Source of the DNA: Sympetrum striolatum
Lineage: Eukaryota; Arthropoda; Insecta; Odonata; Libellulidae
Direction: 5' to 3'
Length of the DNA stretch: 64,000 nt
Assembly (NCBI GenBank): GCA_947579665.1
Contig: OX388345.1
Location: 64,843,454-64,907,453 of the forward strand
Shown here in pieces: positions 50,901 to 63,846 of the stretch. Under the pieces are notes generated by a model, which saw nothing but the letters and a program-made list of their open reading frames with translations, was not told where the DNA came from and did not search any database. How positions within the stretch are numbered: position 1 is the stretch's first letter; every line of letters starts with the position of its first letter. Both the position numbers and the translations under genes were made by a program.

Positions 50901-52460
50901 GCTCCAAATGTCCACCTTTTTCGTGTAGCCACTAAACTCGCTCGAGGATAGAGCAGCTTCCAGAACTTCAGGAGCAACATACAAGGGACTACCACATACA
51001 GTTTGCATCAGGCTATTCCCATCTCCAAAATTGGACCAGCTTTCAGATAATAGTAAGCCATTTCCCGAAGGTTTTGAGAGTCCAAAATCAGATACTTTTA
51101 TAACGCATTCTTGCCCTTGTCCGGTTAGTAGAATATTCTGAGGCTGTAAAGTATAATACAAATTGCTTATCATCCAGGGAACACAAATCAATTCCAGAAC
51201 TATAGATAAATAGGTTAGAGAACATAATAACCACCTTGAGATCTCGATGAGCGATGCCACAGTTATGAAGGTACTCCACAGCAAGCACTATCTGATAAAA
51301 TATTTTTCTTGTCTCTTGTTCAGAAAGACGCCGTTTATTCCGGATGTAATTCATTAAGTCCCCTCCTTCTGCTAACGTCAGAATGATAAAAAATTCATTT
51401 GGAGTGTCTACGAAGTCTTCTATGGTTATAACACAAGGCTGAAAGATCGTGAAAATACTTGCAGTTAATAACGAATAGCAAACGAACTTTTCATGTTGAT
51501 TAGAGGTATCTGAATTGTCTTACATGATTCAGTGACTTCAAAATTTTAACTTCACTTCTAATCTTTTTAGGATCACTGATCCCACCGCAGGAATCCTTAC
51601 TCTTCTGGATTATTTTCATCGCTAACATCTTACACGTATCCTACAATACCAAAATATTACAGTTGTAATATTTTGGTTAATATTAATTAATTACGCTTCC
51701 ATTTATATTAATTTATAGTCAATACACAGAATTAATCATAAATATCAACCTTTTCGAAGATAAGTTTCACTCTACCACAAGATCCTCTGCCGAGTTCTCT
51801 TGTTATGGTGTATCTTCTTTTTATTTCTGGGGGATATTTCGTGTTATCCTCGGCTCTCAAGTCCATGTACACAAATACTAAGATAAAAAAAGATCTAAGT
51901 TGATGACACAAGCGGTGATACATTAATTAAGAGTAAAATCGTATAAAACACACCTTACCTTGAAAATGAGGTAATGCCAGCGAGATCACATCGTTGTTAT
52001 TTAAAGGAACTTTTTTTCCTCGACCAATTTTAATTCCATTAACAAATGTTCCATTAGAACTCAAATCTTCAATAAACACAACAGAAACAGCTGCCCTGTT
52101 GTGCTGACTAATTCTGAAGTGCTGTTTGCTAACAAATTTTATGTTATCTTCACCTGTGTTAGATTTACTAAAAACAAATTCACATGAGGCTTGTCGTCCA
52201 AACAAGTAGTTGTCATGCTCAAGATCTGTAACAACGCAATGGAATTAGAAATAAATAACTGTTGTAAATAAACACAGGAAGGAACCTATCGTACCAATTA
52301 CACAGCATTTCAAATTTGTCGACATAGGCATAAGTCTGCCCCAGATTGAGGAACAGCTATCTTGATCATTTTGCGAAGAATGGTAGTCAAAATTGGATGG
52401 GTCCGTATCCAATGGATATGTGCTGGGAGGACTTTCTGAAAGCCTATCATCTTGACTCAT
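35992..52460 (-). CDS. chk2: Checkpoint kinase 2 (Chk2/loki), complete, 8 coding exons
   Basis: Ser/Thr kinase of the ATM DNA-damage checkpoint, acting in the nucleus. Exons in transcript order: 52460-52295, 52225-51959, 51877-51750, 51640-51524, 51438-51235, 51143-50878, 37428-37185, 36138-35992. All phases join, giving 512 residues plus TGA (human CHEK2 is 543). The ATG is supported by an in-frame TAA 12 bases upstream. The N-terminus has SQ sites (MSQ, SSQ), then an FHA domain (LFGR, SKQHFRI, DLSSNGTFVNG; about residues 60-140). The kinase domain has G-loop GRGSCGRV (174-181), Lys196 in LAMKII, HRDLKPQN (catalytic Asp292), DFG (313-315), a T-loop ending YVAPE, and a final HPWLQ. The C-tail is basic (LKRQK), a plausible nuclear signal. 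All key residues are present, so it should be functional. Confidence 0.96.
36925..37035 (-). repeat. Old tRNA-derived SINE fragment in Chk2 intron 8
   Basis: Complement reads like a degenerate B box (CTGGATTCACATCCC) with the same CCCAAGG...GAAAAAAGTCTGAC order as the SINE pieces at 25525-25885. Located in the last intron (36139-37184). Confidence 0.35.
39498..39849 (-). other. Unrecognised 115-codon open frame in the Chk2 intron
   Basis: Open from a stop near 39850 to a stop at 39498, without an early ATG (first internal Met at VMRVYSWNEE). The composition is protein-like: YSWNEEPAEDFFLFLPKDAN, and a cysteine cluster GCQNVF...FGCGKCK. I recognise no family. It could be a decayed transposon gene exon or chance. 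Confidence 0.2.
41402..42745. repeat. 1.4 kb dispersed repeat, copy 2
   Basis: Direct-orientation copy of 32980-34432, located inside the Chk2 large intron, with small indels (for example a missing GAATCTTATCTTATGG stretch in the 3' part). Its 3' side ends in a 14-base G-run. A possible left terminus of the same family, CAGTGGCGCAGCCAGG, lies at 40836. Confidence 0.65.
43981..44035. repeat. Near-perfect hairpin with repeated ACTGGCGCCAGT palindrome
   Basis: TTAACTGGCGCCAGTA pairs with TACTGGCGCGAGTTAA (43981-44013) with one mismatch, and the 12-bp palindrome ACTGGCGCCAGT occurs at 43984-43995 and again at 44024-44035. It is probably the terminus of a foldback or MITE element. Confidence 0.55.
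44531..44598 (-). tRNA. tRNA-like sequence, probably pseudogene or SINE head
   Basis: The minus strand starts GGCTCCC and ends GGGAGCC (perfect 7-bp acceptor stem). A perfect T-arm CCGGG-TTCAATT-CCCGG contains a good B box. It is only 68 nt long, with an extra base between T-arm and acceptor stem; the D arm and A box are degenerate and no proper 7-base anticodon loop can be drawn. It is therefore not called as a functional tRNA and no isotype is given. Confidence 0.35.
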
Positions 52461-52640
52461 TCCGATACTTTAGGAACACAAAAACTACAAATGCAATGAA
52501 CACACAACAGCATGCCTTCCATTCCATTAAGGCGCCCGAGACCTGTTGATCAGCTCTACCACCGTTGCCGCCGTTCCCGCCGTTGTCGAGACTTAAAAAC
52601 AGTAGAATAACGAAAACATCTATCGAAACATCAACTTTGA
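52461..52640 (-). promoter_or_regulatory. Probable Chk2 5' UTR / promoter-proximal region
   Basis: Immediately upstream of the Chk2 ATG. It includes a GGC/CCG-triplet tract at about 52558-52586 (minus-strand GGCGGGAACGGCGGCAACGG type), much more GC-rich than the surroundings, as in many housekeeping promoters or 5' UTRs. No TATA box seen at a useful distance. Confidence 0.3.
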
Positions 52641-54825
52641 ACAATCTTTAATTCTTTCCAGATTTATTTCATGAGTTAATTATGTTTATGTTTGAAATAT
52701 GATGGTAAGGACGGTATGTAAAATGTAAATACCATATTGATTTCATCTTAAAAGCAATTATGATGTACTTTTTCCTGTGCTTTCGTCCTTATTTCAAAAT
52801 CGGTCAATTATTAGGGTAAAATCTGTTGAAAAACTTTACTAATGATGGAATGCATTTTTGATTCGTTTCTAGAGTTTTTTTGGAACATAATTAAATGAGT
52901 GAAGCGAAACCTTCTATTTTTTCTATAAAGATTTATCCATCAATCCTCTCCACGTCCGTATTTCTTCTCAATCTCACACATTTGGCAAATATTACTTCTT
53001 GGTACTTAATGATGCACGATCAAAAGTGAACTTATAAGCCAACATAAATCCAAATGGAAACTACGAGGTCATCTATTTTATCTAGCTCCTTGTTTAATTT
53101 TTCTGATTTGTTTTAATTATTTTTTTAAATTTTGTAATTGTCTCTTGATTTTTGACTTTGGATGATTATATTATTCTTAGTTTTAAAATCTTTCCTGCAA
53201 AAATCTACTGCTAAATGTAAACTTAAAAAACTTAATAGTAGTATCACTATGTAAAATGCAAGTTATAAGTGAATTTTACTGAGAGTTGCCATTTGAAATG
53301 CAATGAAAGAGTTTCAAACTTTAACTTTGCTCTCATCTTGTACACAAAAAAAGATTGCTTTAAACCTGATTTGCATTCTTGATAAAATAAAATAAAGGAA
53401 AAACGCCATCCATTTAGATTATCCAAGTTATTGTAATTAAATTAGGTGTAAGCAAGCCAAATGTTGACTTCCTCTCAGAGCTTTATTTAAATGAGGTCAC
53501 TCCTAAGGCAATTCCATAAGTGTGGTCCCTCCATATTCCCCACCCCTATGACTATAGGAGGATTGAAGCGCGCTTTGAACGCATTACAGATAACATAAAA
53601 TTTTATTTTAGACTTAAGTCTTGATTGAAAAGATCCATTAGTATAAATTAACATTACTAAAAGATTCCTCAATAACCAAGCTTAGTAAAAACTTTGCACT
53701 ATGAGCATTCTTGCAATTCAGAAGAAGTAGTTGGTGAGTTTATTGTAATATTATTTAAAAATTTTGAGTATACAAATATTAATACTATGAGAGTCTTCAA
53801 ATAAATTCATAGTGTTCAGCTGAAGGCAACTATCTCACTGTTAACTGTTAAGGACAAAATACAGGAATTTTGAATTAAAGACTGAACTTAGTTTTCTTAA
53901 GTCACATTTTTCTCATAAAAAATACAGTTAAAAATCAGGATGCATCTTAAAGGTGGATATAGATTTAACAAGTTATCACATGTATCTATTAGTATTGTAA
54001 TTGTAAAATGCAATCCCAAAACCTTATTGAATCTTATAAGAGGGAGTACATGATATGCTAAAATGCATCAAGTTATATGAAAAAGTTCCTAAAGCATCCA
54101 TAGATATGGTTGCATCACACCAAGCAAAATCATCAGAAGTTTGTACAGAGCCATAGTGATGTGATGTGCTGAAAGGCCATTGACAGCATCTTAAGTATCA
54201 CAAACTTTGACTCAAGCCTCCTTGGATTTTGAGGCTCTAGGATTAACCAAGTGAGCAAATTTATTCCTGCTTCCTTGGCATAAAAATATGTTCAATCAGA
54301 TTCCATAAAATCTATGTATAGCTAAACTGTTAAAGGGATAAGCATTCAGATTAAAAGAATTTGAAGAAAAGAATACATTCTGAGTATATTACTATAGCAG
54401 TTTATTACAGCAGATATCAAATCAATGGAAATCTATTAGAAACAAAACCTTTCATGAAAAGGAGAGTGGCTATAGATATAAAAATGTAAATTATTTCTTT
54501 CATAAGGTAATTTGCTATGAATGGGAAAATATGCTAATATGTCAAGGGAAAAATGAAAATTTCAGAATAATATAGACAACTCCTCAGAGTTTGATCTGCT
54601 GAATCATATTTCATAGATTTCAGTAGAATCTTAACTTTACAATATCTCTGGACTCTAACTACCTAGAACTAAAATCTACATGCATCAAAAATGGCTGTCA
54701 TAATTATAAACCCTAAATATGATAAAAGAAAGTTAGGTAGGTAAATTGTTATAGTATTACAGAAATACCTCCTATCAGTTTATCTGACAACTATTCATTG
54801 AGTATATATATACTCTGTATGGTGC
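52641..54825. other. AT-rich intergenic DNA between Chk2 and FHOD
   Basis: No conserved coding potential, RNA gene or repeat shared with the rest of the window was seen. Confidence 0.4.
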
Positions 54826-55345
54826 TGAAATGAATTAAATATCTTGAAGTAACTCTCACGAATAATTTATCATGGAATACTAACATCCGTAATATATGTA
54901 GAAAAGAGCTTAAGAATCATGGCTTTGTTAATAGATTAGACGGTAGGAACGAAGAAAAAGTCCAAGAGCGAATGTTGCTTAGCACTAGTTAGGACTGATC
55001 TTGAGTATGCATTTAGTGTGTGGGACCATTCTGACAAGTGTCACACTCGGGAATTAGAAAAGGTAAACCATCGGAATGAAACACTTAGTAACTTCCACAA
55101 GTGTTTCATTACAATGGTTTATACTGAATTCCGCCAAGTGAGGATTGAACATATTAATTATATTAGAAAAGGTACATACAATGAAAGATAATACGATTTA
55201 TAAAGAATTGCTAAGATAAAAGTGAGAGAGTGTTACTCAGATGATACAGGATGTGGGATGAGAATCATTAGAAGATTGAAGTCTAATTCAAAGGATACAT
55301 TTACTAAATATGTTCAGAGAAATACGTTCTCAGAAGATGTGACTG
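54826..55345 (+). pseudogene. Non-LTR retrotransposon reverse-transcriptase remnant (3' part)
   Basis: The plus strand at about 54838-54985 translates to KYLEVTLTNNLSWNTNI...ICRKELKNHGFVNR...GRNEEKVQERMLL, matching the YLGV-x-SxLSWNxHI ... LGFxRRNL region after the RT domain of jockey/CR1-type elements. The weaker downstream stretch corresponds to the LEYAxxVWDP / RELEKVQxR block (54995-55070), broken by stops and shifts. It is a 5'-truncated, dead copy, as is typical of non-LTR retrotransposition. Confidence 0.65.
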
Positions 55346-57136
55346 GTATAGTGTGACCTCCCTGTTATATAGGCTGGTCATTCTGATACTACAAGGAACA
55401 TCAGGGAAATAGCTGCTTCCAGAATTAATTTTTTCCACAAATGATGTGGGAAAGCAATTGATTAGGAAAATAGAGTCAAGGTGCTAGCACCCCCGGCTGC
55501 TTGCAATAATGCAGCTTGCAGAGACCTATATATAGACATAATCAAATGTTCATATTCTCAAAATTAGTCATCTCATTAATTATTTTGAGAAATCTGAAGG
55601 AACTAAGTAAACTATTAGATGTATATGCTGGATTATACCTTTCAAATCAGTGTTGCTACCTTGTTTCCTGGCAGAAATTGTTGACTCACTCAACTTGGAG
55701 GATAAAAATTCTCATCATGAATACTCATTGAATTACAAGAAATGTGTTATTCAAAGGCACTTCCATATCAATGAATATAGGTATATTGCCATTTCCACTC
55801 ATAGCTTTCTGGCTCAGGTAGGAAAGTAGAAAAAACTACCTTACTCCTCATCGTATCTCATACCTTCACTGGGTGCTTTCGATAGCTAATGGAGGAGGGC
55901 TTGGGGTTCAAAACTGCCTCCATTAGTTTAGCATTAGCATAGGAACAGAAGCATCTTAGGGGTAAAAAATGTATTTGCTCACAAATTACAATGATTAATT
56001 ACAGACTGATTTATGGAAAGTTCAGGTTTGGGAAGAAAAATTTGTATCTACGTTTGGATTGGGTTGGGTTTGGCTCAATGACGAACGGGCCAGGCCTGGA
56101 TTGAAATTTTTGGCCAATCAGACCTCTACTCTACTCAGAGCTATGTGCAGTCAGACAGTTTTAGCAGCAAATACAACAAGAAATTCTAAGTCAGGCTCTT
56201 TCATTACTCAAACAAGAAAAGTACCAAAAAATCACAAATTTTTATTGTAAAAATTGTAATAAATTTTATTTGCAAAAATTCACTTAAAACTCAAAAATAC
56301 AATATTTTGAACATATTTCAACTTTTGATTTTGAAACACTGATAGAGTCTTATAAAGTGGAGTATTTGACCTCAATGTCAGTAATAATTTATTTCCTACG
56401 ATTGGGCTGTCAAATGAGAATTAAAAATATATTTTGACAAGGCTTCATTCATGTCATAGGCACAGTAAGACTAGTTTTGATAACCTCAATTTCGTAAATC
56501 CAAGACTTAAAAGCATATCACTAGCCAGCTCATTTCAAAAATACAAAATCACACACATTGACACACTTAATGACTATATGAGATTACACAGTTTTCAGTG
56601 AGTTGTGACCTTTTAGATATTCATTTTTGCTTTTTAGTGCTATAAATATTTTTCACATCACTACTTTAAAAGATGCAATACAGTGCACAGCTTATTGTTT
56701 ATTATTATGTTATATACCTGCAGAAAACATTTATGCCTTTAAGGTGTGAACCAAAACAAATGCAAGGGAGATATTCAAAGACAGGGGACAGATTATTCTG
56801 TTACTCCTTCTTTATTTACTAAAAAGTATAAAGGAGATGCAAAGCGTTCTTGTGACTGGAAGAACGAGCACCTGATGGGACTAGCAATACACCATTTTTC
56901 TATCACAAAATCCAGAGACTCGATAAATAAACCTCATAGTAAATATGTCCACTTAGTAGCTTTCATCCTCTGCATAAATACATACAAATTTATTATGATA
57001 TGAATAGTCACTATTTCCTTTACTTTTCCTTGTTTGTCTCAATGACACATGCTTAAGTTTATCATATCACAGTCACGGGTGCGCTGGGCAAATTCACTTC
57101 GCAGCAAGTGAAATGTCTCTTTGCATTATCTGCATA
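55346..57136. other. Intergenic DNA and FHOD 3' UTR
   Basis: The segment nearest 57137 is the likely 3' UTR of the minus-strand FHOD gene; a minus-strand AATAAA (TTTATT on the plus strand) occurs at about 56813-56818. Nothing else recognised. Confidence 0.4.
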
Positions 57137-60100
57137 TTAATACCCTTTTATATAGGCAGCCAAGTGCTGTTTTTCCTCCTCTGAGAGGCCATTCTTCAGT
57201 GTTCTTCTCACTGCAAAATAAAATGGAATTAATATAGTGTATGACAACAAGTTTGAGTTAGCACTTTCAATTCATATTGCCACTTATAGTATTTATTGAA
57301 GATGAAATTTCTTTGATGGTAACTCTCATTTCAATAACACAACTAAATATTAAACAAAAACTTGTTTGTTGTGATTGCTGCAATGCTTAAAGTACTATGA
57401 TTAATCTGAATTTACCATTGAATGTATCATAAATTTGTAAAGAGAATCATCATAACTCAATAATGTCTCTAAATATGAAGTTCTATATCCAATATTCCAA
57501 ATTCAGAAGGCGCATCATAAATTTCATTTATATTTTTTATTTAAGTAATTCATTTTCCTTCTATATTAATTTAGAATTTCTTTCTTGTAAGCACATAAAA
57601 TGCAATGCATATATGAAGAAATATCATGCACAAAATAATTATATAAATCATATCTGCCAAGTATGATACATTATCCCTTATGGAGCTTCTATAAGAAAAA
57701 CATTTTCGAAAGATCAATTTTAATTCTTCATGAGACATATTTTTAATTTTAAAGAAATTCCTACAAGATACAGCTACCTTACATTTGGCTAGTATTTAAG
57801 CATATTACTTTATCTGTCCATGACAATATGACTTACTGTCATTGATAATCACAGTATTGCTTATTTCCCTGTTTTGCCTCACAAAACCCCATCCAGCATC
57901 CATCCTTACTTAGTATGCTTCAAGATAAAGAAGCTACTTAACACAATGGACAACAAAACCTATCAGCAAGACTAATTACGACTTAAATGAAATGTAACCG
58001 AATTAAACAATAATGTACTTCTTAATCTACGAATTTCCCCAATTCTCAAACAGATATTATGTAAATACACACATTCAGTTATCCTTTAAAGTCATGAACT
58101 TCATGATGAAGAGTCATGTTTTAGAATAACTGAATGAGCATGTATGCTTTTAATGACAAAACCTCAAATGCATTTGGTGAATTAATTTACTCTAATCTAC
58201 TATACTATTTACATTCACTAACCTATACTCCATAAAATTGAACAGATTATGTTTTGTTAAGTTTATATAACATGAAAGCATTTTTGGTAAAGAAATTAGT
58301 GAGTGAAATATAGCCAAAACTATAGACGAACAAGTGCATTACATAAGTAAAATGTAAATTCTGAAGAACATTTGAACCTAATCTTTAAAATAACTTAAAT
58401 ACAGACAAAAATACTTATTAGTTTTATTATTATAATAAAAATCTAAAGGGTTAAGTGCAGCTGTGTATCTTATCAGTAGAAAGACAAGAAAAAAAAAGAT
58501 GATTAAGTCCACTGGCATGAGTTGTACATTGCTGAAAACTGAAAAAGACAACTTGGCTGCAAAACATGGACAACTGAAAATTCTTAGCAAAAAATATTTT
58601 GTTAGTAAAACATCATCAACAATGATACAGGCTTTATTATTGCTCGAACATCACTATTTGAAAATGTTTAATCTAAAAGAGGCCCTTTCTGTTACTCCAG
58701 CATGCTACCTTGAAAGGGCAAGGATATAGAGAGAGGCCTAGACAAGAACATGACAGCCATGCTTAGCTCACAGTTACTTTTCTCCCTCACACATAATATA
58801 GACACGAGAAGGGAGAATGAAATGCAACCAGACCTACCACTGTGACTTAACTACTGATTGTAAGCCTCTGCAAGGAACTGGCATACATTGTTCTCCCGAG
58901 TTCGTGACCGCTTTACTGAAGGGGTAAGGGCAGAGAACAAAGCATTAGTTTTTCTTAATCAGTAAGTGGAGAAAATGTTTCACATGACTGACCAAGAGGA
59001 GTGAGAAACATTGAGTTTGCTAGAAGAGACCTCCACCATAATCAAATAGAATCCCATCCTTGTGCTGCAAAATAATGCCAAATCCATGGTGACACCACAT
59101 TCTAGGTCAACGTGCTATGAGCGTTGAGTCTATTGAAATAAGAAATGAGATTACAAGAGAGAAATCAGAGAGAACATTACAAAAAAACTCCAGAAAGAAG
59201 TTATTTTGACCCAAGGAAGTTGCTTACTATTAGTTGTTTATTACCTTTCTTTACAGCATATACTCCAAGTCATAATCTTTATTTTTCATTACTCATATTT
59301 ACTAATATTAAAAATACATAAATTTTACTATGAGTATGCATTTATATTGATATTATCAATTGTACATGTAATCTTAATACCTACAAATTTTCTTAAGACT
59401 TCCATGTTAATTTTATATGAATTAAGTAATTACTTTTTATTATTATTTTACAATGTTAATATTGCTGATAAGCCCTAAGAAAAACTTTCGTAAGACTGCA
59501 TTCCATAACTTTTCCTAATTGGAAACTCAAGAACAGATTTAGTTATGCCATATTTGTTATAGATCTTCAACATTTTCATTACCTATAGGAGGTGCCAAAG
59601 CAAGAAACTTAATTATAATAGTATACCTGGAGTTTGAAAATTTTGGTCATGATATTTCCTTTTTTCGGAGAAAGGGGTTATTGAGAATGCCTCAGCAACT
59701 GATATGAGTGACATAGTGAACTGTAATGCAGCAAGGACGCAAGTATTTAAGTTATCATATTGATTGAGGAGATCCATTAAACTAGTACTAATTAATGTTA
59801 CAAGAAGTAGCAATATATAGGTGTGAGATACATTTATTGCAATTTCAATGAATAATACCATATACGTCAGAACCACTATTAGCTTGTGTAACACTGTCTC
59901 ATAGATTTAATTAATACATATATTATTATTTAAAATTATTATAATCAATTTTATAACTAAATTAACTATATTACTGCAATGAATATCAAGGTAAATCTTC
60001 AAGCTTAATGGGACAAAATTATTGAGATATAACAAATATAATTTAAATACTGGGTTTAATGTATAATAAATGTATGAATTAGTTGCAAAAATAAATGAAT

Positions 60101-63100
60101 TAGTTATTTATCAAAACAATCTCAGAATATTACGCTCTTAGTTCACCAAGAGTTGAAGTAAATTTACAAATTTGAGTTAAAAATAATTAACATCAGTTGA
60201 TAATCTATATTTATTAGATTATATTTATAAATTACTAAATTACAACATTAATCACACAATTATTCTGATTTTTATCATCAGAATCATGAATTTTCAAAGA
60301 AATTGAAAGGGCAAATAGTACCCATGACTATGCCAAATTAAATTCCATAATTAATAAAATGCTAGATACAGAAACGATTGATGGTTGAAAACATTCACTT
60401 GATTTATTATGAAAAACATAACATAATTGCTGAAAATTATTTCAATCAACTAATACACAGGATGAAACCAAAAAGGAAGAAATACCCACTCCAGATTGAT
60501 AAATACTCTACCAGGTAAGGAGAAGAGGTTCAGATACATTAAATATAATCCAATAAAATACAATGATATTAAAATTAAGCAACTGGAGAATATACTAAAT
60601 AATCTGGATACATAGATCTAAATTACTATCTTCACAAGACTTTATCCAGGGAAAACCAACAATATTATAATAAATAAATTTACTTATTGAAACATCTCTA
60701 TGATAATGATTCCTACAAGAGTATCAATAATAAAATTTGTCTTTAAAAACTAACCAACGTAGTTTTTAACAGCTACCTTAAATAAATGACAACAAAATGG
60801 TTTTCAGGTGATGATATAACATTTCTTGAGGTGCACAGTATTTCAAATATCTTAAAGGCTTATATGTCTAAATAAAAGTAGACACAAGATGACTTTCACC
60901 ATAGAGAGAAATGAGATGGAACAAGCCTCCCTCATGGGATTTGTTTGAAATATTCTCAAGCGTGGGAGGAATATCAAATTATTTATCAGAACTTTCACAC
61001 TTACAGGATTTTCGGTCAGCATGGCGCGTTCTCTTCCTTTCCCTTGGCGTAGTTCTCGTGGATGGTCCTTTGGTGGCTGTCTTGACAAGACTTTCTAGAA
61101 TTTCATCATCTCCATCAGTCATGTTGTCTCCTATACATTCATTACCATTGGTACCTCGTAGAATATCTGTGAGACCTCTACTTCTTGTGTTTCCTAATTT
61201 AAAAAAATATAAAATTTTTAACAATTTCCTTTAAACTGACAGCCATGTAGTCTATTTAAATATAAAGTCACATCAAGGCTGTGTCATAGGATCTATAGTT
61301 TTTGAATGACTCTTGAGCACTCAAGTAGGTGTACTATCCAGATATAGTTTCAACAACAAATAGAATAGTTTACTATGCTTAACACAAGGCCATATTTGAA
61401 ATGAGAGCTGCAAATTTTAAGATATTGAAGGTAAAGTAATATATTTTCAGGGATCAATGTTTAGATGCATTCTCTTGCAATGTATGTTCAATAAATTGAA
61501 GTGTTCAGCAACCCATTTGTGTAAATACAAAAGTCTAGTTCACCAAAATTGCACAGAATTTTAGGATAATAGTATTGTACATTGATAATATGATATTAAT
61601 GCAAAAGCAAGTTTATCTATTTATTTTCTTACACCTTCTTTTACACTACAAATACAAATTTGTCTTCAACTTTACTTGTAGATAAAGAGGGAAATGAGTA
61701 ATGAAGTTAATTATGATTAATTTTCTGCTTCAATTGACCGTGCACCATGAGATCTACATTTTTAAACAAAACTTCCTGTTTGTTGGCAGATGTAAAACCT
61801 TAAATACTCACCAACATCCTTCTTTTGCCTTCGCCAGGGCAGTGAGCCATGGATACTGTCAATTTCAGAGAGATCACTGCCAAGAAGTTGGCGGAGCTCT
61901 GCGTCAGCTCTATCTTCCTTGGTTCTGAATTTTCCAACCTGTTATGAAAGGTAATGGGAATTGAATGTACCAATTTTAGGTGAATTCTTTATAAAAGATC
62001 ACTGAATAGATAAAGAGGGAAATTTTTCTCAGAAGATTGGAATTATCTTCTTTGATGACTTGAGAAAGTGTGATCGAGAAATAAGTAAAAGAACATGCTG
62101 AGATAGCTTAGTCTGTAAGTATATATGTACATAAGAGTCCTTAAGTATAAAATAAACAAAATTCATGAATATTTCATGTAATAAAAAAGTTAGTTTAAAC
62201 ATTATTAAACTCCCAGATATCCAAGTGGGTAGTGCCTTTGGTTTAAGCAGTTCTAAATTAAATTTCCAGTCCGGGCCCATATGTGCCAAATGACGTCAGC
62301 TATTGAAACACTTAAAAAAATGCAATTATCACTAAAATAATATCCTATGTGTTTCCTCTTTTAATCAGTATTTGAGAGACAGGAGGATCAGAAATAGAGA
62401 CCCTTCCAAAATAATACATTACAATTTTATATTTGAGTTTGCCAGAAGGCAATATAGCTACCATAATTTCCAAGTGTTCAAGAATGAAGCAAAGGAAAGC
62501 GTGAATAATTTGATATTTCAAGCCCTGGAAACTTACATCTGTGATCATTTTTCCTCTAGTCTTATTTCTCTCTCGGTGGCTTGCCTTCTTCTCAAGTTGT
62601 TGAAGAACTCGTTCCCTGGTGGTGCGATATTCTAGAGAAAACTCGGATATGATTTTGCAGAATTCATTTGGTTTGGTATCTTGCACACGATGTAATGGAA
62701 TTCCAAGCCACAATAAGAATTTGTTGAACCTAAAATTTTTAATAATGACAAAATGTCACAAACCATTGCTCTAAATGCAAGAGAATCAAATAAAATGATG
62801 GCGGCAAATTATTCCTCACCTATTCATGACTCTTCGATGAACTATTCCCAAGACAATGATTCTCTCTGCACAATCAGCAAGGAAGTCAGACATTCTAGGG
62901 AAATATATACATATAATTGAAGCATTTGATGGAACTTACGCATAACTGTTAAATTAGTAAATTCTCGCAGGTGGTATGAAATGGCTAATGAAAAGGTTAG
63001 CAGTTAGAGCTAAAATTAAAACAGAGGTGCAACGACAACCATATAATTGATAAAAATGCAAGGATAACATTGTAATAATAATTTTATGAAGCTGTAAATG

Positions 63101-63846
63101 TGTTGATAGGCATTAATTAATATAAACTTAGAAAGGTGACAGGACAAAATGATAACTTGATGGAATACCACCATCTATATTGATTTAAAACCAATGTAAC
63201 TTACTTCACTTTGACCATTGTTGACCCATCGTGCTTGGCAATAACTTTAAGATGGTCCCATGATGCCTTGCATTCTTGCTCCATTCTTTGAATACTAGTG
63301 GCAAGATCTTCAAAGTCAACTTTTGACGCTCTAGTAACAGCTCCTATCTGCAATAATATTATGAGACTGAAAACGCATCCCTTTCCAAAATTTTGATAGT
63401 GATAAAACAAGGAAGAATTTAAAACATAAATAATCACAGAAAGGAAAAACAGAGAGCATGCTATCAGCATCACAGCAAGATAATTAAAGAAATTCTTACT
63501 TAATTCTAATAGATAATGCAAATTGAGGAAGATAAATATTAAGCTATAAATAAATGATATCCATGCTAAAATTGCAAAAATGATATAACTCCCTAACATT
63601 CTTACCAACATAATCAACGTGGCATGGAACAAAAAGATAAGAATTATGAATGTTTGACAATATCCGTGTAATTAACTTTCCTTTGTGAGGGCATTAGATT
63701 AATTTCCTCACCTCTGAATACAAGTCTGACGAATCCGGAAACTTCTCCATAACAATGTGGCAGAGATGATGAAGTAAAGAATGCTTGTGGACTGTATCTT
63801 TGACTTCTGGAACTTTGGCTAGGTACTCAATCTGAAAGCCTTTCAC
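57137..63846 (-). CDS. Fhos: FHOD-family formin (Fhos), last seven coding exons
   Basis: Actin-assembly and bundling factor acting at stress fibres and sarcomeres. Exons in transcript order: 63846-63712, 63347-63205, 62894-62820, 62729-62537, 61938-61812, 61193-61005, 57210-57137. Phases join to 311 residues plus TAA. The first exons carry the C-terminal part of the FH2 domain ([83 protein letters not shown]). The tail has a DAD-like segment [16 protein letters not shown], then basic [22 protein letters not shown]. The RKSLRRTLK block keeps the Ser/Thr positions that ROCK phosphorylates in human FHOD1, implying conserved release from autoinhibition. The 5' exons lie beyond 64000. A 3.8 kb intron precedes the last exon. 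Confidence 0.95.
57211..61004. other. Last intron of the FHOD gene (3.8 kb)
   Basis: AT-rich intron with GT-AG borders on the minus strand. Only short low-complexity open frames; no repeat or RNA gene recognised. Confidence 0.6.

Noticed and set aside
52346..52549. Plus-strand frame opposite Chk2 exon 1
   Set aside because: Antisense shadow of the Chk2 first coding exon.
59206..59894. Hydrophobic frames on both strands resembling membrane proteins
   Set aside because: AT-rich sequence translates to Leu/Ile/Phe/Tyr-rich peptides; located in the FHOD last intron with no family match.
63360..63632. Long hydrophobic N-terminal extension of the FH2 exon at 63205-63347
   Set aside because: It is intron read-through; a clean acceptor (TTATTGCAG) precedes the FH2 residues [15 protein letters not shown].
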